Source: Caryophanales bacterium (GTDB taxonomy: Bacteria; Bacillota; Bacilli; CAJFEE01). From it: DNA of 64,000 nucleotides. Where the stretch lies: contig JAQSYP010000001.1 of assembly GCA_029256085.1 (NCBI GenBank), positions 768,497 through 832,496 of the forward strand, in the 5' to 3' direction. How positions within the stretch are numbered: position 1 is the stretch's first letter; each line of letters starts with the position of its first letter. Position numbers and translations under genes: made by a program. This document shows positions 1 to 7,167 of this stretch, in pieces. The notes beneath the pieces were generated by a model. The model was not told where the DNA came from. It did no database searches and saw only the letters and a list, made by a program, of their open reading frames with translations.

Positions 1-1
1 A

Positions 2-268
2 AATAAATTAAGCTTAAATGAAGCATATAATAAACTGAAAAAAAGACTCCCTAGTGAAATTATAAAATTAGCAGATCATGCTTTAAATTGCGGAGAAATA
101 GTAGATTTCGTTAAATTATTATTAAGCGAATATTATGATCCAAGATATGAATTCACCTCTAATAAGTATGAAACAAGTACATTGAATATTGATTATATAA
201 ACTATGAGGAGTTAGTAAAGAAAACAGAACAACTCATATTGAATAAATTTTACTCAAAAACGTACTAG
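2..268 (+). CDS. mnmH: Probable tRNA 2-selenouridine synthase, C-terminal part (partial)
   Basis: An open frame enters from the left edge and stops at a TAG at 266-268, giving about 88 C-terminal residues. The stretch with a cluster ending in LLLSEYYDPRYEF resembles the C-terminal part of MnmH/SelU (YbbB), where a YYDPxY motif follows the P-loop domain. MnmH uses selenophosphate to replace sulfur in the wobble 2-thiouridine of certain tRNAs. The N-terminal rhodanese and Walker A parts are outside the window, so the call rests on this tail and on the presence of selD 5 kb away. It could be another protein. A hairpin terminator follows directly. Confidence 0.55.
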   Translation, partial: NKLSLNEAYNKLKKRLPSEIIKLADHALNCGEIVDFVKLLLSEYYDPRYEFTSNKYETSTLNIDYINYEELVKKTEQLILNKFYSKTY

Positions 269-289
269 ATTGTTATGGTACGTTTTTTC
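256..289 (+). terminator. Rho-independent terminator after the mnmH-like gene
   Basis: A 9-bp perfect inverted repeat (257-265 with 278-286) overlaps the stop codon and runs into a T-rich tract. It separates the left-edge gene from the ABC exporter genes. Confidence 0.75.
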
Positions 290-309
290 TTTAGTGTAGG
301 GGGGATATT

Positions 310-2073
310 ATGAAGATCTTTAAACATCTGGAATGGTTTCTTAAAAAAGAGAAGAAAGCATATATAACTGGAATTATATTACTGATATTTGTTGCAATAC
401 TCGATTTAATACCGCCAAAAGTAATAGGAATTACAGTTGATTTAATTGAGCAAGGTGAACTTTCTCGTAATGTGCTCAGTAAATGGATTGTAATATTATT
501 CATGATTGCTATTGTGTTGTATATAAGTCGTTTTTTTTGGAGAAGTTTAATCTTCGGTGCTTCATTGAGGTTGGCAAGACATTTTAGAAATGAATTATAC
601 AAGCATTATACAGTTATGTCTCCATCTTTTTATCAGAAATATCGAACTGGCGATTTAATGGCTCATGCAACAAATGACATCCAAGCAGTACAGCAAACAG
701 TTGGTGTAGGAATATTAACACTAGTTGATTCTCTTGCGTTGGGTGGATTTGTTCTATTGACAATGGCTATAACAATAAATTGGAAACTTACTCTTATCTG
801 CTTAGTGCCGATGCCTTTCTTGGCTTATGCTACTAATTTTTATTCTTCTTTGATACATAAAAGGTTTGCAATAGCACAAGAAGCATTTTCAACATTAAAT
901 GATAAAGTTCTCGAATCTATTAATGGAATAAAAGTTATTAAATCAATTGGGCAAGAAGAGGAAGACTGTATACACTTTAATGAAAAGTCTGAGGGCGTAG
1001 TTCAGAAAAATCTTTCGGTTGCAAGGATTGACGCATTATATGATCCAACTATTTATCTGGTTGTTTCTATTTCTCTATTACTAGCAATAGGTTTCGGATC
1101 TGCTTACGTTAATGAAGGAGAAATGACTATCGGACAACTAATTTCTTTTACAACATATTTAGGGTATTTAATATGGCCAATGTTAGCATTTGGATGGCTA
1201 TTTAATATTGTTGAACGTGGAAGGGCCTCCTACGATAGGATACAAAGTATTTTAGCTGAGGTCTCAGAGGTTAACTTAAATGAACATGAAACCACAACAA
1301 TAGAATTTGGTGAAATAGATATTAACATAGATAATTTCAGTTACTCAAATTCAAACAGTTTTTGTCTAAATAATATTAATTTACATATTAAAAGTGGAAA
1401 TACACTTGGTATTGCAGGACGTACTGGTTCAGGAAAAACAACATTAATAAAGTTACTTCTCAGACAGTTCAAGTTAAAAGATGGCAATATTTTAATAAAT
1501 GGAAATGATTTTAATAAATTTAATTTAAATAGTTTAAGAGAGTCATTATCCTATGTACCACAAGATAACTTCTTATTTTCTGCATCTATTTATGAAAATA
1601 TTGCTTTTGCAAAGCCAGATGCAAGTAAAGATGAAATAGAACGAGTAGCCAAAATTGCAAATATTCATGACGATATTCTAGAACTGGAGAACGGTTATAA
1701 CACAATAGTTGGTGAGAGAGGAGTATCTCTTTCAGGTGGACAAAAGCAGAGAATTTCAATAGCCAGAGCATTGTTACTTGATGCAAATTTATTATTATTA
1801 GACGACTGCTTATCAGCTGTTGATGCAAGAACAGAAGAAAAAATATTAAATTCATTAAAGAAAGAAAGAAGTGGAAAAACTACTATCATAGTGTCTCATA
1901 GAATGAGTGCAATACAACATTCTGATGAAATAGTTGTTTTAGAGGATGGTAAAATAATCGAAAAGGGTAACCATAGCACATTGATTTCGAACAATTCATG
2001 GTATAAAAATATGTTTGAAAAACAACAATTGGAGGTTCTTTCAGAAGGCGGTGAAGACAAATGGATCAATTAA
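310..2073 (+). CDS. ABC exporter half-transporter, YheI/BmrC-like (degenerate ATP site)
   Basis: This 587-residue protein has an N-terminal six-helix exporter membrane domain (about residues 15-310) fused to an ATPase domain. Walker A is GRTGSGKT at residues 370-377, the signature LSGGQ is at 474-478 and Walker B ends in D498-D499. The second acidic residue, normally the catalytic Glu, is Asp here, as in the non-catalytic partner of heterodimeric exporters such as BmrCD (YheI/YheH) of B. subtilis, to which the N-terminus also looks similar. The ATG is preceded by a GGGGGG-type RBS. The partner gene overlaps by 13 bp, so the two are surely co-translated. The exported substrate cannot be told; multidrug export is the usual family role. 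Confidence 0.9.
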   Translation: MKIFKHLEWFLKKEKKAYITGIILLIFVAILDLIPPKVIGITVDLIEQGELSRNVLSKWIVILFMIAIVLYISRFFWRSLIFGASLRLARHFRNELYKHYTVMSPSFYQKYRTGDLMAHATNDIQAVQQTVGVGILTLVDSLALGGFVLLTMAITINWKLTLICLVPMPFLAYATNFYSSLIHKRFAIAQEAFSTLNDKVLESINGIKVIKSIGQEEEDCIHFNEKSEGVVQKNLSVARIDALYDPTIYLVVSISLLLAIGFGSAYVNEGEMTIGQLISFTTYLGYLIWPMLAFGWLFNIVERGRASYDRIQSILAEVSEVNLNEHETTTIEFGEIDINIDNFSYSNSNSFCLNNINLHIKSGNTLGIAGRTGSGKTTLIKLLLRQFKLKDGNILINGNDFNKFNLNSLRESLSYVPQDNFLFSASIYENIAFAKPDASKDEIERVAKIANIHDDILELENGYNTIVGERGVSLSGGQKQRISIARALLLDANLLLLDDCLSAVDARTEEKILNSLKKERSGKTTIIVSHRMSAIQHSDEIVVLEDGKIIEKGNHSTLISNNSWYKNMFEKQQLEVLSEGGEDKWIN

Positions 2074-3839
2074 ATACTACAAATCAACAAAGTAAAGTTA
2101 TAATTAGACTTATTAAATACACTTTTAATTTTAAAGGTGTACTTTTCACAAGTTTTCTCAGTCTATTTATTGCGACTTTTTTAGAAATTATCTCTCCTTT
2201 AATAATTAAACAGTTTATTGATAATCATTTAGTTAAAAAAGATTTTAAGATGGATCCAATTGTAACATTATTATTTATATATATATTAGTTTTATTAGTT
2301 AAGGTAATCTTTTCATATTTTCAGGTTTACTATTTTCAGAGACTCGCAATGGAGATAATTAATAAAATTAGAGCAGACTTGTTTAGAAATGTTATTAAAC
2401 AACCAATTGAATATTTTAATGACACACCAAACGGTAGTATTGTCTCAAGAGTTACTAATGATACCGAATCTATAAAAGATTTTTATGTATCTGTACTCGG
2501 TGCAATTATTCAAAATGGGTTAATGATAATTGGGACATTAATAGCAATGTTCTATTTAAATGTTAAACTCGCTTTCTTTTTTCTAGCATTTATTCCAATT
2601 ATTTATTTTATTATAAAATTATACAGAAAACTAAGCTCAAAATATTATCATCAAATGAGAGAACAGTTGAGTAAGTTAAATGCAAAATTAAACGAGTCAA
2701 TTCAAGGTATGGAAATTATACAGACTTTTGTTCAGGAAACAAGAATGCGTAAAGACTTTGAATTAACTAATGATAATCATTATAATGCAGGTATTATGAA
2801 CCTAAAAATTGATTCATTATTACTAAGGCCTGCTATCGACTTTTTATACATAATAGCTATTATAGAAATAATAGGTTTTTTTGGAGTTAATTCATTTGAT
2901 ACATCTATACAGATTGGTTTAATTTACGTGTTTATTAATTATACTGAGCGTTTTTTTGAACCTATAAATCAATTTATGAATAAGTTATCAATGTTTCAAC
3001 AGGCAATTGTATCCGGTGTAAGAGTCTTTGAGTTACTAGATACAGAAGTTGATAAACTTAACTATATTAATGCTGAAACAAATCCTCCTAATATATCTGG
3101 AAATATTAGATTTGAAAATGTATCGTTTTCATATGATGGAACAATAGATGTTTTAAAGAACATAACATTTGAAATTAAAGAAAATCAAACTGTTGCATTT
3201 GTTGGTCATACAGGCAGTGGAAAAAGTACAATTATGAATTTACTTTTAAGATTTTATAAGCCTTCATCAGGAAATATAATAATTGGAGATACCGATATAT
3301 TAAATATAGATTATAAAGCGTTGAGAGATAGTGTCGGATTAGTTTTACAGGAACCTCATATTTTCTCTGGAACAATAAAACAAAACATAAAAATGTATAA
3401 AAAAGACATGGACGATGATACGATTATTAGATCTGCAAGATTAGTACAAGCACATGACTTTATTGATGTACTTCCAGAAAAATATGATTCACATGTAAAT
3501 GAAAGAGGATCAAACTTCTCTATGGGTCAGAAACAGCTATTATCTTTTGCTAGGATTATTGCCTCCAATCCTAAGGTGTTAATAATGGATGAGGCGACTG
3601 CTAATATTGATTCTGAAACAGAGGAAAAGATTCAAAATGCATTAACAAAAATGAGAGTTGGTAGAACAACAATTATGATAGCTCATCGACTTTCAACTAT
3701 CCAAGATGCAGATATAATATATGTACTGAAAAAAGGAAGTATTGTAGAATATGGGACCCATGACCAACTAATTGAACAAGAGGGTAACTACTATAAAATG
3801 TACAAAGCTCAAAGTTTACAAGTAGAAATAAGTAAATAG
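2061..3839 (+). CDS. ABC exporter half-transporter, YheH/BmrD-like (catalytic Walker B)
   Basis: A 592-residue membrane-ATPase fusion and the second half of the heterodimer encoded with the preceding gene. Walker A GHTGSGKS is at residues 382-389 and Walker B carries the catalytic pair D510-E511. The signature motif is FSMGQ (486-490) instead of LSGGQ. Together with the Asp at the Walker B position of its partner this gives one complete and one degenerate ATP site, the hallmark of asymmetric exporters. It is shorter than B. subtilis YheH (about 670 residues by memory). The gene starts inside the 3' end of its neighbour. No terminator is obvious after it. Confidence 0.9.
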   Translation: MDQLNTTNQQSKVIIRLIKYTFNFKGVLFTSFLSLFIATFLEIISPLIIKQFIDNHLVKKDFKMDPIVTLLFIYILVLLVKVIFSYFQVYYFQRLAMEIINKIRADLFRNVIKQPIEYFNDTPNGSIVSRVTNDTESIKDFYVSVLGAIIQNGLMIIGTLIAMFYLNVKLAFFFLAFIPIIYFIIKLYRKLSSKYYHQMREQLSKLNAKLNESIQGMEIIQTFVQETRMRKDFELTNDNHYNAGIMNLKIDSLLLRPAIDFLYIIAIIEIIGFFGVNSFDTSIQIGLIYVFINYTERFFEPINQFMNKLSMFQQAIVSGVRVFELLDTEVDKLNYINAETNPPNISGNIRFENVSFSYDGTIDVLKNITFEIKENQTVAFVGHTGSGKSTIMNLLLRFYKPSSGNIIIGDTDILNIDYKALRDSVGLVLQEPHIFSGTIKQNIKMYKKDMDDDTIIRSARLVQAHDFIDVLPEKYDSHVNERGSNFSMGQKQLLSFARIIASNPKVLIMDEATANIDSETEEKIQNALTKMRVGRTTIMIAHRLSTIQDADIIYVLKKGSIVEYGTHDQLIEQEGNYYKMYKAQSLQVEISK

Positions 3840-3930
3840 ATAACTTTTTTCACAAATATTTAACATAAGCATAATGAAAATTGTAATTAGTGTCTGATAC
3901 AATAAAAATGAAAAGATAGGAGATGAGACA

Positions 3931-4638
3931 ATGCAAGATTTAAATTTATTTATAGCGTTTGGTGCTGGGATACTTTCATTCATATCACCATGTTCTTTAC
4001 CAATTTATCCAGCGTTTCTTTCATATATTACAGGTGTTTCTGTTGGTGATTTAAAAGAAAATAAAGGCATGTTTCAGAAGGAAAGCTTACTTCACACATT
4101 ATTTTTTCTATTAGGTTTTTCTTTAATTTTTATTGCTTTAGGATTCGGAACTAGCTTTTTAGGAGACTTTTTTATCTCTTATCAAGGTATTTTAAGACAA
4201 GTTGGTGGTATTTTAATAATTCTTATGGGACTTGTCCTAATTGGTTTATTTCAACCATCTTTTCTTATGCAAGATAAAAAGTTACAATTTAAAAATCGAC
4301 CGAGCGGGTATTTAGGAACTGCTCTAATTGGACTAGCTTTCGCAGCAGGATGGACTCCATGTACTGGACCAATACTTATGTCAGTTATTGCGCTAGCAGG
4401 TTCTAATCCTTCATCAGGAATGTTGTACATGATTGCCTACGTGTTAGGGTTTGCAATACCATTCTTTGTTTTATCATTCTTTATTAATAAACTTAATTGG
4501 ATTAGAAATAATAGCCAGTTAATAGTAAAAATTGGTGGAGCAATTATGATAATAATGGGATTAATGTTATTCTTCAATTTAATGAGTAAAATATCTGGTT
4601 TCTTTGTTAACCTTTTTGGTGGATTTACTGGTTTCTAG
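3931..4638 (+). CDS. ccdA: Cytochrome c biogenesis protein CcdA
   Basis: This 235-residue polytopic membrane protein matches the usual length of Bacillus CcdA. It carries the paired CcdA/DsbD cysteines: one in the first helix ([14 protein letters not shown], about residue 22) and one in the fourth (GWTPCTGP, about residue 146). CcdA moves reducing power from cytoplasmic thioredoxin across the membrane to extracytoplasmic thiol-disulfide proteins, for cytochrome c maturation and spore formation. An AGGAGATGAG RBS precedes the ATG. It heads a ccdA-response regulator-ccdC cluster, as in B. subtilis. Confidence 0.95.
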   Translation: MQDLNLFIAFGAGILSFISPCSLPIYPAFLSYITGVSVGDLKENKGMFQKESLLHTLFFLLGFSLIFIALGFGTSFLGDFFISYQGILRQVGGILIILMGLVLIGLFQPSFLMQDKKLQFKNRPSGYLGTALIGLAFAAGWTPCTGPILMSVIALAGSNPSSGMLYMIAYVLGFAIPFFVLSFFINKLNWIRNNSQLIVKIGGAIMIIMGLMLFFNLMSKISGFFVNLFGGFTGF

Positions 4639-4689
4639 TTAAAATATAGTATATAGTGTGAGTGAAAGAATGTGTGGAGGGGTTATTTA

Positions 4690-5046
4690 TTGGCACGTAT
4701 TTTAATTGTTGACGATGCAAAGTTTATGATAATAACTCTTTCTGAGATTATAATTTCACTTGGACATGAAGTAGTTGGAGAGGCATCTTGTGGTGCTGAA
4801 GCAATCGAAAAATATAAGCAATTATGTCCTGATATTATTACATTAGATATAACAATGCCAAATCTTAGTGGTATAGACGCACTTAGACAAATTAAAAAAA
4901 TTGATTCAAGTGCAAAAATTATTATGTGCTCAGCAATGGGACAAAATAAGACAGTAATTGAAGCTTTAGGAGCAGGCGCAAAGGATTTTATTACAAAACC
5001 ATTTGAAAGAGATCGAGTAAAAGATGCGATTAATAGGTTGCTGTAA
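4690..5046 (+). CDS. yneI: CheY-like single-domain response regulator (YneI/CcdB-like)
   Basis: A 118-residue receiver domain with no output domain. The acidic pair D8-D9, the phospho-acceptor D53 (in LDITMP), the CSAMG segment and the conserved lysine K103 before Pro are all present. I chose a TTG start because the GTGGAGGGG RBS lies 7-8 nt upstream; the ATG at 4672 overlaps that RBS. It sits between ccdA and ccdC as in B. subtilis, where it is called yneI or ccdB. The position suggests co-transcription, but I know of no established function in cytochrome c maturation. Confidence 0.9.
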   Translation: MARILIVDDAKFMIITLSEIIISLGHEVVGEASCGAEAIEKYKQLCPDIITLDITMPNLSGIDALRQIKKIDSSAKIIMCSAMGQNKTVIEALGAGAKDFITKPFERDRVKDAINRLL

Positions 5047-5076
5047 TTCCTTCATGAGATAAAGGATGTGAAATAC

Positions 5077-5532
5077 GTGGTAATAGGAAGTACAATAATA
5101 GCTGTTTTTATGATGATAGGGGCAATGGTAGTAAGAGTAAGGTCTTCGAAAAAGCCAGCTACAATTAAGAAAATTGTATTACCACCACTATTTATGAGCA
5201 CCGGAAGTCTTATGTATTTATCTCCAATATTTAGAATGTCGCTTCTTGAAATGGTAGAAGCAACACTAATTGGTATAATTTTTGGCTTAATATTAAATAA
5301 AATTACTAGATTTGAAATTAGAAATGGTGAAATTTATTTAAAAAGGACAAAATCATTTTTTTTAATTCTCGTTGCATTAATAATTGTAAGACTAATCTTA
5401 AAATATTTTTTAGGTGCAACTATAGATTACGGACAACTTAGTGGAATGTTTTTCTGGTTAGCTTTCTCAATGATTGTTACTTGGAGAGTTACGATGTTTA
5501 TAAAATTTAAAAAAACTTTTGAAACTTTATAG
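5077..5532 (+). CDS. ccdC: CcdC-family membrane protein (YneJ-like)
   Basis: A membrane protein of about 151 residues with four predicted hydrophobic segments and the KKIVLPPLFMSTG stretch that I associate with CcdC/YneJ. In B. subtilis ccdC ends the ccdA cluster and is linked to cytochrome c. The AAAGGA RBS at 5061-5066 is only 1 nt from a GTG at 5068 but 10 nt from the in-frame GTG at 5077, so I prefer the latter; the difference is three residues. A strong terminator follows. Confidence 0.8.
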   Translation: MVIGSTIIAVFMMIGAMVVRVRSSKKPATIKKIVLPPLFMSTGSLMYLSPIFRMSLLEMVEATLIGIIFGLILNKITRFEIRNGEIYLKRTKSFFLILVALIIVRLILKYFLGATIDYGQLSGMFFWLAFSMIVTWRVTMFIKFKKTFETL

Positions 5533-5540
5533 AATATAGA

Positions 5541-5568
5541 AAAACTGGCTGATTTCAGCCAGTTTTTT
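5541..5568 (+). terminator. Terminator after ccdC
   Basis: AAAACTGGCTG pairs perfectly with CAGCCAGTTTT around a 4-nt ATTT loop, followed by more Ts. Confidence 0.85.
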
Positions 5569-5589
5569 ATTATAAGTATAAATACCCTC

Positions 5590-5718
5590 GAAAAAAACTG
5601 CTCGCTTTCCGCGGGCACGGCCTCAGGCTATTTTTGCAAGTTCCACTTGCAAAAATGGATTTTCGGCTAGTGCTGTTCCCGCTGGGGAAATGTATACATT
5701 TCCAGCAGTTTTTCCATA
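5590..5718. repeat. GC-rich palindromic intergenic repeat (copy 1)
   Basis: The ends AAAAACTGCT and AGCAGTTTTT are inverted, and inside lies a second perfect palindrome (TTTTTGCAAG, 5-nt loop, CTTGCAAAAA). The CGCTTTCCGCGGG and TTCCCGCTGGGGAAA segments are much richer in GC than the surroundings. They recall a family of repeats often seen between Bacillus genes, whose copies start with CTTTCC(T)GCGGG. A related block lies at 40023-40130. No gene is seen in 5533-5768. Confidence 0.55.
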
Positions 5719-5768
5719 GTGTGATAATCTACTTTTTATTAAAAGGACTTAGAAATGCCAAGGTTATT

Positions 5769-6821
5769 TTATATTATAACTATGTCTTTTTCTGTACGTT
5801 CAATAACTTTCCCGATAATTTTTGAATGGTTGTGACCACGTAAATGTAACTGCTCTACATATTTTTCTGCATCGACTTTATCCATGGAAACAAGTAGTCC
5901 CCCACTAGTAATTGCATCCGCTAAAATAATCTTATCTATCATAGTATAGTTGTTAAACTCAATTTTCGTATCTAACCATGATAGATTTGCTTTAGAGCCA
6001 CCGGGTATAACGTTATTTTCTGCATGTTCTAAGGTAGAATCAAGTATTGGTACTTGGTCATAATGAATTTCGAAAGTTACATTACTACTTGAAGCCATTT
6101 CATAGGCATGTCCAAGAAGTCCAAACCCAGTTACATCAGTAACTGCTGACGGCGAATATTTAGACAAAAGTTCTGCAGCATCTTTATTAAGTGTAGCCAT
6201 AATTTCAGTTATTTCACTAATTTTACTATTAGTTAAAAGACCACGTTTAAGTGCAGTAGTTAAAATTCCAATTCCTAATGGTTTAGTTATAACTAAAACT
6301 TGACCAACTTTTGCACCGAAATTCTTCCAAATTTTTTCTGGATGGACTATTCCAGTCGCAGATAATCCAAATTTAGGCTCGTTATCATCAATCGAGTGAC
6401 CACCAATTATTCTGGCACCTGATTTTCTAACAATATCGGATGCACCTTTTAAAATATCTGCTAAAATTTTAGGTTCCAGTTTTTTAATTGGGAATCCAAC
6501 AATGTTTAATACAGTTAATGGTGTTGCCCCCATAGCATATATATCACTCAAAGCGTTTGCAGCAGCAATTCTACCGAAATCATAAGGATTATCTACGATT
6601 GGAGTAAAATAATCTAAAGTTTGTACTATTGCAGTATCATTATTAATTTTATAAACTCCTGCATCATCTGAAGTTTCATACCCTACTAACAAATTAGGGT
6701 CATCTGTTTCATCTTTTGGTAAATAACACAAAACTTGTGCTAAGTCACTTGGACCAATTTTACACCCTCAACCAGCTTTTGATGAAAGAGAAGTTAACTT
6801 AATTTCACCAATATTTTCCAT
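5769..6821 (-). CDS. selD: Selenide, water dikinase SelD, itself a selenoprotein (Sec at codon 18)
   Basis: SelD makes selenophosphate from selenide and ATP for selenocysteine and selenouridine synthesis. The frame starts at an ATG (6821) with a GGGGGTGAT RBS and runs 351 codons, with a single in-frame TGA at 6768-6770. That TGA is codon 18 in the context KAG-U-GCKIGPSDLA, exactly the catalytic Cys/Sec position of the family, so it is read as selenocysteine rather than stop. With it the protein is 350 residues, normal for SelD. The AIR-synthase-like fold is evident (GGHSIDDNEPKFGLSATG, TDVTGFGLLGHAYEM). A hairpin lies just downstream of the UGA (separate entry). A gene finder that stops at TGA would begin at codon 31 and lose the active site. 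It stands alone between ccdC and sspP, oriented opposite to ccdC. Confidence 0.95.
6725..6741 (-). promoter_or_regulatory. Candidate bacterial SECIS hairpin in selD
   Basis: On the minus strand AGCACAA pairs with TTGTGTT (7 bp, one G-U) around a GTT loop. The loop lies about 33 nt after the UGA codon, within the range expected for bacterial SECIS elements bound by SelB, and the first loop base is G. Folding was done by eye only. Confidence 0.6.
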
Positions 6822-6892
6822 GGTATCACCCCCATTAAAGTATAGAGGGAATTTTAATAAAATTAAAGAAAAATGTATTTTTAAATATTTTT

Positions 6893-7030
6893 CTACATAT
6901 CATGTGATGCATGTTTTTTTGTAGAGTAGTGATTCTTTTGTTTAGTTTTATGTGAACCCTTCATTGGTTCGTTTTTTGAAAATTGACCACCGTTTTTTCT
7001 ACTATCTTTTTGAGTATGATGTTCAGTCAT
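6893..7030 (-). CDS. sspP: Small acid-soluble spore protein P (SspP)
   Basis: A 45-residue, Lys/His-rich protein that starts at an ATG behind a perfect AAGGAGGG RBS. Its C-terminal half (MKGSHKTKQKNHYSTKKHASHDM region) aligns by eye with B. subtilis SspP, which also ends in SHDM and is about 48 residues long. SspP is a minor spore core protein made in the forespore. The position upstream of and divergent from aconitase matches B. subtilis sspP/sspO-citB; no sspO is seen beside it here. Sigma-G control is expected for the family, but I could not identify a convincing promoter. Confidence 0.88.
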   Translation of the reverse strand: MTEHHTQKDSRKNGGQFSKNEPMKGSHKTKQKNHYSTKKHASHDM

Positions 7031-7167
7031 TTTTTTCCCTCCTTTCATACATTTAGTCTTTACAATTTATAATTAATAATTAAAAATCAATGTTTATCTT
7101 TTGAATTACTAATAAAATGTAATAAAATAAAGATATGTAAATAAAAATTTGATTTAGAGGTGATTAA

